From positions 47,032,959 to 47,096,958 of the forward strand of contig OZ025252.1 in the NCBI GenBank assembly GCA_964019135.1: 64,000 nt of DNA. The letters are read 5' to 3'. The notes beneath the pieces were generated by a model, which saw only the letters and a list, made by a program, of their open reading frames with translations, ran no database searches and was not told the DNA's origin. A program made the translations under genes and the position numbers. The stretch comes from Arenicola marina. Its lineage: Eukaryota; Annelida; Polychaeta; Arenicolidae. Positions 11,601 to 23,600 of the stretch are shown piece after piece (positions within the stretch are counted from its first letter, which is position 1; the number at the start of each line of letters is the position of its first letter).

Positions 11601-14600
11601 AATGTAGTACATATGTGCCGCTCAAATGACGCCGCCCAAATGACCCCTTTTTGTCACCTTTTTTCTCTCAATCTCCAAAGCAGAAATCAATAATTTCTCT
11701 CCATACGCCCATCTTTTTTTTTCAAACTTGCAGTTCTTGACTATATAGTCTAATTGATATCGAAAGTGTTCAAATAAGTGTTCAAATACTCTCGCTCTCC
11801 AAATCCTCTATGCGGCATGGGAGCACACCCCCACCACCGTAGTAATGTAGTAATTTAATCTACCACCCAACTTGCCATAGGCACTCGCCTCAGCGCACTG
11901 ATTATGACGTCACCGGCGATGAAGCGACTAGTAGGTTTAGACGATTACTACTGCCGGCAGCTGTAATTTTGAAGCGGTGTAATTACCGAATTACATCGCG
12001 TTAGAGTGTTTACGCGCATGGAACTTCCGGATGTTTACAATATGGCGGAGCAAGAACAAATTTTTCCAACTGATGATGTAACCGGGTACCAGTTTGAACC
12101 CGTAAGGGACGAAGATGGCGGATTAGACATTGTTTATACAGGTCGTTGAAGCATCGCGTTGTCAGTGAAGCCGTGTGGCATTAGAAGGGTGGGGGGGGGG
12201 GGGTGGTGCGGTTCGGTTCGGAAAGCGGCAGTCGATGGTGTAACTTGATACAACTGCTCTCTTAGAAACTTGCTCTCACTGAAGGGTGTATGGACAGGAC
12301 GGCCATATTACCAGAAAGGCCGTATGGGTGGGTGGGGTGGCGGTCTATAGGTGGTGGGGAGGTGTGGAGGGAGGAGAGGTGCGTGTGATTGGCTAACTCT
12401 GGTCATGTGTTCACAACATGTCGACACCCGGCTGACGGGTAAAAATCAGTATTTTGTGCTGTTGATGATAAATGCAATTTGATTTTATAACAACTTGAGT
12501 GTAATTTTTATATCACATTGCAGCTGCCCGGCATTTTCTTTTAAAGGCAGTGTCCCCCACCATTTCCGCCTCGTTCCCACAACTTATTCTCATCTACCGC
12601 TTTGTTATTCAACGGTTTAGTTTAAGCTGTTAACGTTCACGTTTAGTGGGTACTACTTAAAACTGTTTAAGGGTCATTGTGGACTGTCAATACCCATCGG
12701 TCTCTGGTGTGTAAATTATTTTATCTCTGGCGCCTTAATTGCAGTCTGATATGCCATCTCCTTGGCTACCCGGACGGCGGGATACCGTACTGCTGTGCCA
12801 CCTTCGGCCCTGGCACCGGCCCTATCATCTCCAACCAAATAGACTGTCCCCCGGGCACCACGGACTACAATGAGTGTTCCATAAATGAAGTGGAACGCAA
12901 TAACTGCAGCCACAGTAATGATGTAGGCGTCAGCTGTGGGCCGCGAATCGATCCAGGTATGGATGGGCAGGCTATTCGACTCCAAAGAGTACGCCCCTCT
13001 CGATTCTGGCTTTTAATTTTGGCCTATTGAATTGGGGGGCGAGGATCACGGCCTTGATTCCATAAATTTAAAGCAAATATCAGAGAGGGAGCTACATTCG
13101 GAGATGATGAATGCGTTATTCACCTGGGCCCGTATTTTGGCCAAAACTTTAATTCTAACTGTTATCTATGTTTGCAAACGCGTATTCTGCATACATCTGA
13201 AGCTACGATCTCACTTGACAGCCACTAGAAACCTTTTAGGAGACTTAAGTTTTGATGTTTGACAAGATGGACCTCGTTCAGTCATGTTCGCGTCGCAGGC
13301 GCAAGCGTGATGCCAGATTTAACGTTAAACGTACCAGTCAGATTGAACTCGCGTGAACCCGCTTGAATTAAGGGGCAAAATAGAAACATCCGTGAGAAAT
13401 AGATTTAGATTGCGTCCCATTAGCAGGGGCGGAACTAGGAATTTGGAAATGGTGAGGGGAGGGCTTGGGCGCTCCAGCTCCGCTCTCTATAAAATTGCGA
13501 CTGTGGGGGAGGGGGGGAGTACGCTTCAGATGGCTTTGATGTTGTGGGGGAATGCGCCCTTTTTCCTGAAAAAGGGTCATTAAGACATTTCGTCTTGATC
13601 ATCCATTTGCCTGGTGGTGGGTTAAATCTCCCACAACCCCCCCCCCCCCACCCGCTGGATTCATTGGGTTAGAGCTACAACAAGCCACTTTGCGATGTAC
13701 TTTGTCGTGAAGCCCGACGTTTACAGTGAATCCTGATTTCCATGGGGGGGGGGCGTTGCAAACCCTCCTAATCCTCGGCCCCCGCCCGCCGCTAGACCCG
13801 CCCCTGATTCGGCCTATGCTCAAGCTTATTCCAGGTTTTGATCGTACCGTTTGCAGGCAAAAGGCGCAGAGTCGGTGGGGCTCTACCCACGGACGGATCC
13901 AGTTCGGTTGAGTGGTCCCGGGGGTCCCGGGGTCTTCTGTTTTTGCGGAAGAATTCCATTTTTCAATTTCAAATTTTCATCGTGGACCCCCCACCCCCAT
14001 CCCACCCTCTCATCGTCAACTAATTTGAATTGGTTGAGCCCCACCCGTCCCAATTTTGTCCCCCCCCCCCTTCCCCTGTGTCATCAATCGCAAGTTTGCT
14101 GTGGACCTCTCCGTTTAAAAATTCCTGGATCCACGCTTGCTGCCCGCTACCTGGCGACGTTAAGCTTTTTCTGTGTGTCTACTTCTGTCACCAGAGGATG
14201 ACACTCAACATCCTGACAATCTGCTGGTTGCGACAGGATTTGTCTGCTAAAGTACATTATTACCTTCATCATTAAAGAGTTCCAAAATGATGCGTCATTA
14301 TCCGGTAGCCGTCAGATGGCAGCACAACTCAAGGTCTAATTTGGTCGCCACGCTTGGCAAAGCGATGCGCTTCCGAGATTGAGTTGCGGAGAGAGTAAAA
14401 ACTCAGATGAGATGGATCTTAAGTTGTTTATAGAATCTGATACAGTTTTAAATCTTAGCTTACCCAGAAAATTAAGATAAAGTGTAAAATGGAACATAAC
14501 TTTAAGAAGTTTACAGAATACGGGTCTTGGAAATAACTTTTGACTTAGTCAAGTGTCCTGCGTAATCACAGATTATAGTAAATGTCCATAGCTGCCTGCT

Positions 14601-17600
14601 CCCATCGCCACGTACGCTAGGGGCACGGCGTCATCCCTCGCCACTGTAAAGTGACCAACCTGGCCTAACTATTGTGGCGATATAAAGGTCATGTATGTAT
14701 GTAGTCCCATATGTTGCTCTGCACAACAGTCTCATGCCCTTATGTAGAAAATGAGGGTGTAAGATTTATTTTTGTGGGCGACTAAGTGTTGTTAACGGCA
14801 CGATCCATCCAACCCTTTTCATTTTGTACTCTGATACCTAAACTTCATATTTACCACAAAACCCGCATGCATATGAACTAACAAAGTATCGCATTACTAT
14901 CAAGTCGATTGTAACTAGACTTCCTTTTTGTTTATTGCGCCATTTCGTCTTTGGTCATTCTCCACCAGCGGCTTTCGCCAGGTGGCGTTTCGCTTATTGC
15001 GTGTCATTGGCTGGGTGTATGAAGCGCCACCAAGCGAATGGTGTGGTTTTAACGACATGCACGCATGCACAGTTTCTCCAGTGGGTGGGCAAGGCGGCGG
15101 ACAGAACTGAGTTGTCTGCTGCTTCGAAAAGTCAACAGACGACATCGTCGTAATCACGGAGACCAACTAAAATAACAAGATACGTTCTAAGATACCTACT
15201 TTTAGAAACTATTGCCATACCCCAAAACGTTCTCGCCATCAGCGCCGCTTCTCGCCACGCGTGTTTGTAAAATGCAGGATTTGATGGACCGGTTTCCCAA
15301 CAACGTCACATGGGGCTAGTATGGATATACCTTCTTTTCAGAACCCATTCGCCTGGTCGACGGCGTTTACGGTCGGAGCGGTCGTCTCGAGATCTTCCAT
15401 AACAACCAGTGGGGCACAGTCTGTGACGACAACTTTGGCACAACCGAGGCCAGGTAATCTTTTTCACAGTAATTAGGCTAAACAATATTTTTTCCGAACG
15501 GATATAAAATTGGGTATTATTTATAAAAGACCAATAGGCCAACATCTAACGTCTACCACACATATTTGTATCGATAGGTACGTAAACGAGTCGCATTGGT
15601 TAAAGGGAATAGACGATTTCCATGGCGCGTATGACATCTAACTGTGAAAATTCAAGTTAAGGTGTTGGGTCGCTTGGTTGGGACCCAAACCGGGATGAGT
15701 GACTTAACATTGTGAATAACCAGTTGGGATGTATTTGGTCCGTGCAGAAAATATATAAAAAGAAAAGCTAATGTAAATGGACCTCGTACTTGCTCAGTCT
15801 GTCTATGAATAACTCACTGATTTCTACATCAACAACCGTTAGTGGATTTTTGTAATATGTAAGAAATATTCCATCACGCAATATTTATATATCTATCTTG
15901 GTGACAAGTCTAGCACTTCCCATGCAGTTAAATGTCGTTTATATTAGAATCTTGCAACGTTCCTCGACGTGGTTTTCAGCGCTGTGTGTCGACAGTTGGG
16001 CTACCCAGAGGGCGGTGTGGCAGCGTGTTGCGCAACTTTCGGCGAAGGCAATGGCACTATCTGGGCGGCCGACATAGACTGTTCTCCCGGAGCGTCCAGC
16101 CTGAGCCAGTGCGTATTCCCAGGTTGGGGCACTCACAGCTGTTTACACAAGGAAGACGTCGGTGTCAGCTGCGGACAGGACTCTACAGAAGGTAATGGAA
16201 TTTGAATATCCCGCCAAGCCCTGTAACATGGCCCGCCGTCTTGTGGGATGATGAATTCGCGAGTAATGGAACGGTGTATTAAACTCCGTTGGTGGGGGGG
16301 GGGGGCGATATCCAGCCATCTGGCAGCAGACATCCTCAAACACACATATAATAAATCAGCTCATTTACACAAATCGCTCAAGTTAAACTCATCATGACAA
16401 AAATCCCAGAGAGAATAACTCACTAAAATACTACATATAAGCTTACCTCTTTCACTCATGATAATAACACTATATATCTTCTTTTTTATTCTTGTGATAC
16501 AGGTTCAGTTCGCCTGGCAGACGGTGAGCCTGGTCGGAGCGGGCGTCTCGAGATCTACCATGACGACCATTGGGGCACTGTCTGTGATGATGGCTTCGGA
16601 TTAAGTGAAGCCAAGTAATTACATGAACGAATACATATCTAACTCTAAATCTAACTAAAATATCTAACTTCTGTTGTTACAATACAAAGCGACCAATGGT
16701 TTGGAGATATCAGTGATCTGTTATTAACATATTGCATTATTATTATTTTTACATGTTCCATGTGTTAGTTATTTGAATATCCCACCACACATGTCATTCA
16801 TTTACACAGACTGGACTTGTCAACCGTGATAACAGTTTAGCGCCCTGACACTATATCTGTTTCATTCTCAAATGAACGTCTTTATTTTGTGGCATTGTTT
16901 CATGATATTGAGTGTTTTTTTTTCAGTGTTACATGTCTTCAGCTTGGCTTCCAAGAAGGTCGCCACGTAAGCTGCTGTGCCCTATTTGGCCAGGGTTCCG
17001 ACCCCATCTGGTTGAATAACGTGGACTGTCCTCCGGAAGCCACGGACCTCAATCAGTGTTCTCACTCTGGGTGGGGCAAACACACCTGTAGTCACTACAA
17101 TGACGTGGGTGTCACCTGTGGCCCGCTCATCCCGGACGGTAGGCGTTGCACGTATAGTACTAATCTCCACGTATTTCCCCAATCGTATGTATGTGATACT
17201 TTTGCTAGCTGGTTAGCAGCTGGGACAAGGTAACAATTATAGTATCACGATATCATGATACCACAAATGAATTTGATGTATGTATGTACGTATGCCATTC
17301 AAACCCCTGCACTTGTGTTGTATTAACTGTTGGTACATTATATTTGACATTTCCAATAAGGAATGCTCCGACTTGTTGATGGCGTTTCGAGCCACAGCGG
17401 CCGCGTGGAGATATTCCATGACAACAAATGGGGAACCATCTGCGACTTCAACTCCAACTCGGATACAGCCAAGTATGTTTCGTGTTTAACTGCAACGAAA
17501 AACTACACGAATAAAACATTTAAATAATTAAACATTTAAATATTAAACAATCTGCTTGGCCTTAAGCGAAAGAGTCGCTGGATTTTAGTTTTGTAGATAT

Positions 17601-20600
17601 GATGTCCGCAAAACTGGCGTATATTATTTTATTATATGACATATATAATAGACGCGAGTCCTTTTTTGCAAGCAATATGTGACAGACACTTTAACTATGA
17701 CTACCGGTTTTAATACCAATTTCCGGTACTTTATTTCAGTGCAATATGCCGGCAACTAGGTTACCCCGAAGGCGGAACGTCATACTACTTCGGGCGAGGG
17801 TCTGGTCGGATATGGGCTGCCGGTGTGGACTGTCCTTCTGGGGCCAATGACTTAAATGGATGCAGGTTCTCCGGATGGGGCGTTCACAACTGCGGTGATA
17901 ACGTTCTGGGCGTCCTCTGCGGCTCTGGGCTGCTGGAAGGTAACCCCTATCACGCATTGATAGTTTCACAGTCGTCATGGGAACGTCAAATGGGTTATTT
18001 TGCGACACTGACATGCTCTGTGACGTCTATGTGATGAACTATCTTCTTCGGTTTAAAACATCATAGTTACCCCATTGCTGTTTTGAATGCCGAATCTAGT
18101 TTCTCAACAGTGTACTATATTGTCTCACACATTGTGTTTCGTGTTAGGATCCATTCGCCTGGTAGACGGATTTCCAGGCCGCACGGGTCGGCTTGAGATC
18201 TGGCATGACGACAAATGGGGCACTGTATGTGACGATGAATTCGATTCAAGGAATGCCAAGTAAGTATCTATCTCACATGGCCTAATTATAAGACTGCGTA
18301 ACACAAATCTGAATACGACATGACGGTTATATCCCTGAACAAATAAAGCATTTGATTAGTTACACAACAGTGGCGACCGGGTGAGATAAATTAGAGGAAC
18401 TTCGTGATACTGTAAATAATACCTTCCTTCCGCAAATGTTCACTTGCCAACATCATAATTTCCTTTCTGAGGCAATCTATTTTTCCTAGATTATCCTAAG
18501 TAATCTTGCACATGAAGCTCCATTGACCACAAACATCAGCCATTAAACAGACTAAAAGAAGAAGGGTGCACACAACGTTGCCTAGCAATGGTTGCCATTG
18601 GATGCAATTGAGACAATGGAGACAGTAGACGTCATAACAGGCATGTGCTCCTTCTTTTAGCTTATTATGAGGCAGACAGTTGTGGTCAATGGAGGTTCAT
18701 TATGTGCAAGAATACTTTGGATAATATAGGACGAATAGATTGCCACAGAAAGGAAAGTATGATTGAATTATCTGGGTCTCTGGGTCTTGCAGCCTGTCTG
18801 TAACTTTCCGAAACGTCAAATGACTGACGGCGTGGTGACGTTTCGGGACGATAACCCCGTCTATATTGCATGTACATAGTCGCAGTCGGTACTAACATGT
18901 TCAAGTTGCACCTAACCCCCCCCTCCTATTTTCGTCTTTCTCAAGCTCGGCTTGTCAATTTCGTTCGTTTTTACATATGCTCCTGAACATTATCAAAGCA
19001 GAATTTTCCCTTTTTCTATTTTCTGTTTCGCAAAAGGTAAAGCAGAAAAGGGATTCGGCAATTCCTTTTCCCATTACCGTTTTGAAACATGAAAAAGCAA
19101 AGAAAGGTAAACGTTGTCAGAAACCGTTTGCCCTTTTCGAAAGGACCAAAACGAAAATAGGTAACATTTGCGCGATACTTTTTACCCTTTTATAGAGTAC
19201 AAAAGGGAAATAGGTAACACTCGCGCGATACCGTTTTACCGTGTTCGCGAACTTCAAAACGAAAATGAATAAAACTCGAGCCAGTCTGTTTCGTGCTCTG
19301 GGCTAACGGAAATAGGTAATACGCGCGCGATACCGTTTTATCCTTTGCTCGAACTTCAAAACGAAAATGAGTAACGCTCGGGCGAATTTGTTTCTAGCTG
19401 GCTATGGCTCCGCGGCCCTTATGAAAATATACCATGGTTTACCATGGTAAACCATGGTAAACCATGATATACCATAGTATACCATAATATACCATGGTAC
19501 AGCATGATAAACGATGGTATAACCATGGTAAATCATGATATACTATGGTATACCATGGTACAGCATGATAAACCATGGTATACCATGGTAATCGATGGTA
19601 TTACCATGCTAAATCATGATATACCATGGCATAGCATGGTATACCACGGTACAGCATGATGAACCATGGTATACCATGGTAAACGATGGTATTACCATGG
19701 TAAATCATAATATACCATGGTACATCATGATAAACCATGGTATACCATGGTACTGCATGATAAACCATGGTATACCATGGTACTGCATGATAAACCATGG
19801 TATACCATGGTAAACATTGGTATTACCATGGTAAATCATGATATACCATGGTACATCATGATAAACCATGGTATACCATTGTTAACGATGGTATTACCTG
19901 AAAACCATGGTATATCATGGTTTACCATAAAATATTATGGTGTATCATGGCATATCATGGTATACCATGCTAATACCATGCTTTATCATGCTGTACGTAC
20001 CACAATGTATCATGGTTATGCCATGGTATTACTTGGGTATATCTGGTATAGCATGGTATATCTTTTGTATATCATGATATATCTGTGGTATATCATGATA
20101 CTATGGTAATATCCTGGCACCATGGTAATATCATGGTATTACTTAGCCCCAAGTCGCCCAATTCAAGGAATAGGGCCACAAGTCCCTCCATGCTAATTTC
20201 TGACATGAAATATAAAACTTATGGCGGGAGGTTCTCATTAATGGCAAGAGCTTGCTATAATAGTACACTACCTGTTTGTCCAGTAAGTTTAAACTAATTC
20301 ATGATCTGAAGGTATAGAATATGCAATTTTTAATCTTGAGCTGGTCTGATTTAGCAGAACGGAAGTCATACCTCATTTTGAACCCAAGGTTCTAAACACC
20401 GAAACTGTGTTGCACACTTGACAAGTACAGAATGTGTGGAATATTACGTCAGCACCCAAATTTCACAGAGGGGGTGAACTACCACTGTGAAAGATAATCA
20501 AACAAAAGAGTTGACTGAAAATTGTACAGATATATTGAAGAGTGAAGTTTTCTTTGTTTTTCTGACCAGGGAATTTAAGGCCCACCACACCACATGAAGA

Positions 20601-23600
20601 TGGTGTGGCTACTTCCGTATTTTTCGGTGTTTGGTAATTCATGATGGCCGCGCGAGAGCGGGAAAAACTTCAGCAAAACGTGACAAAAAGGAGAAATTAG
20701 GGGGCTATATCAGCAAGGTATGCATCTTGAGTACCAGAATTAGATGAAGTTAGTTTTTAAGAAGCAATGTAATAAATTTGAATGCTGTAGCTTCTAACGA
20801 GAGTCAGTCGCCAACTTTTTTTTTAAATGTGCCCAAAATTTACATGGTCGGCAACGTGACTGTTTTCCCTAGAAAACGTCACACGGGACTAGGTATTACT
20901 CTGATATATCATTATATATAATTATACCATGGTAATATCATGATATTACTGTGGTATATCATTCTACCACGCTCCCATGCAATCATGGTGCATATATTAC
21001 CATGAAATATTATGCCAAATCATTGTACCACCAGAGTTATACCATGGTATATCAGCAGAGTATTCAATGGTATATCCTTCTCAGTTGAGACATATAACTA
21101 AGACTCAACTAAAAACTGACTATGCAGTGAAATTTTGTGTAATCCATCAGCTAGTTATTATTTTGTTTAAAATTCGGACTTTAAATATTCTAGCAGCTAA
21201 AATCTAGTTGGAAACTGGCATTTAGACTTCTGGACTATCGAACTTAGACGTACATTGCTGGGTTTTGGGGGAGTTTTCCACCGCCAAAATCAGCTCGGGG
21301 CCTTTTACCGCTAAATTCCGCTCGGTCGCTGATAGCGGGCGGGGGGGGGAGGACTGTGGGTTAATTTATAGAGAGGGTATACATATCCCGCGGAAAATAA
21401 TAAACCGAGCGGGCCCGGTCCAAGGAAGAAAAATTCCCCTGCCGAGCGGACATTTTCGCGTTTTAAGCCGCTTAAACGTTTAGGCCGTTTTCCGGGGGGA
21501 AATGCCCCTTACGAGCGTATTTTGGCGGCTTTACCGCCACCCCCCCACCCCCCCCCCCGTCCCGCGGCGCAAACCCAATAGTGTACTAAGTGGCAGATGT
21601 ATAAGAGGCAGATTGCGCTGCCGCCTAGCGGAGATGCGCAGTGGAGATCGCAAGGCACATGCGCGAAGTTTTAAAAATATTGCGGGAAAGGCGAGCGGAG
21701 TACGGCATGTATACGATTACTATTAGCTTATATTCACGAATATTTGCTTGTGGATATCGATGAAAGGTATGTATTTATAAATACTATACTGTATAGCACC
21801 TGAAGACACCAAGGTTTTAGCGTGACACCATAACATTAGGACAAAAGGAGCCTTTCTAAATTGAAATTTGTTTACACTATACAGTACTTATATAGTTATA
21901 GGCCTGCAGACTACAGCCTTGTCACCCCCCATATCTGTTGATCTGCTGGGTGAAATGGCGAACACGTACCGGATGGAGTGGAGGGGATAAGCCTGCCCCC
22001 CCCCCCACCCCCCCCCCCCCAAATCTGTTGATCTGCTGGGTGAAATGGCGAACACGTACCGGATGGAGTGGAGGGGATAATCCTGCCCCCCCCCCCTCTC
22101 TCTCTCGATCTAGAGCCTGGGGCCAGTTTCATGAAACGGTTGTCTGTTCTTATGTATATGAAGTCCAGTTCCTCTCGTTAACATAATCGTTAACGTACCA
22201 TTGTATTATACCATGGTAAATTACCATCGCCAAAACACCATGGTATACCAATTGTATAATACCATGGTATATTACCGTGGTAAATTACCATCGCCAAAAC
22301 ACCATGGTATACCATGGTATAATACCATGGTGAAATACCATGGTATACCATGGTGTTTTGGCGATGGTATTTTACCATGGTAATTTACCATGGTATTATA
22401 CCATGGTAAAAAACCTTCGCCAAAGCACCATGGTATACCATGGTAAAATACCTTCGCCAAAACACCATGGTATTTACCATGGTATACCATGGTATATTTT
22501 CATAAGGGCGGGCTATGGCTCCGGGCTATGGGTCCGGGCTCAGGCTCCGGGCTATGGCTCTCGGTGCCGAGCTATGGCTCTCGGTGCCAGGCTATGCCTC
22601 CGGGTTATGGCTCTCGGTGCCAGGCTATGGCTCTCGGTGCCGGGCTATGGCTCTTGGTGCCGGTATATGGCTCAGGGCTATGGCTTTGTGCGTCGGGCTA
22701 TGGCTCTGTGCGCGGGCTATGGCACAGTGCGCTGGACTATGGCTCCGTGCACTGAGCTGATATTAAGAACGTCAGAGCCAGACTGTGAGGGTAAGATCTC
22801 GGGGGCCAGATCGCAACAACGCCAGGCCGAGATCGCGAGGGTGAAATTGCGAGATCAGGAGAATGCGAGAATGCAAAGGCAAGATCAATCTCGTGTTCTA
22901 GCCTTCGCGATCTCACCCTCGCTTTTTCGCGATCTCGCATTCTGGCCCTCGCGTTATCGCCCTCGCGTTCTCGATTTAGGCGCGGTGCACATAGTCATAG
23001 CCACAGTCCAGGGCACGGAGCCATAGCCCGCACACGAAGCCATAACCGGACGCCCAGAGCAATAGCCCGGAACCATAGCCCGGCACCGAGAGCCATAGCC
23101 CGACGCCCAGAACCATAGCCGGGAAACCAGAGCCATAGCCTGACACCCGAAGCCATAGCTCGAAGCCATAGCCCGGCACCAAGAGCCATAGCCCGACGCC
23201 CAGAGCCATAGCCTGTCGCTCAGAGCCATAGCCCGAAGCCTGAACACGGGGCCACAGCCCGAAGCCTGAGCACGGCGCCATAGCCCGAAGCCATAACCCG
23301 AAGCTCGAAGCCATAGTCAAGCGTCGGAAATCCCAGAGACCGGATTCATAGCCCAAAGCCCGGAGCCATATCCCGGAGCCTGAGCCCGGTGCCATAGCTC
23401 GGGGTCCGAAACCATAATCTGAGGTTGGGAAGCCCAAAAACCGGAGCCATAGCCCGGCACCGAGAGCCATAGCCCGGAGACATAGCCCGACGCCCGGAGC
23501 CATGACCTAGAGCCATGACCCGGAGCCATAGGCCGAAGCCTGAGCCCGGAGCCATAGCCCGCAGCCTGAGCAAACGGTTTCCGATGACTTTTACCTTTTT

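Larger units (their letters stand above)
9551..12549 (+). mobile_element. THAP-encoding inverted-repeat DNA transposon (P-element-like), decayed
   Basis: Sequence at 9551-9755 returns as reverse complement at 12384-12549, for example 'gttagccaatcacacgc' on both sides, a shared 'gggtgtcga' and 'tgcaRtgtgatataaaaat'. A second matching arm pair lies inside: 10160-10305 against 12190-12350, both with 'gtcctgtccatacac' and 'tgtatcaagttacaccatc'. The left arm carries a THAP zinc-finger ORF between the two blocks. P elements and relatives are the known DNA transposons with THAP domains, so a P-like assignment is an inference. It sits in receptor intron 2 and contains a CR1 fragment inserted later. 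A possible outer end near 9345/12575 also looks related. Confidence 0.6.
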
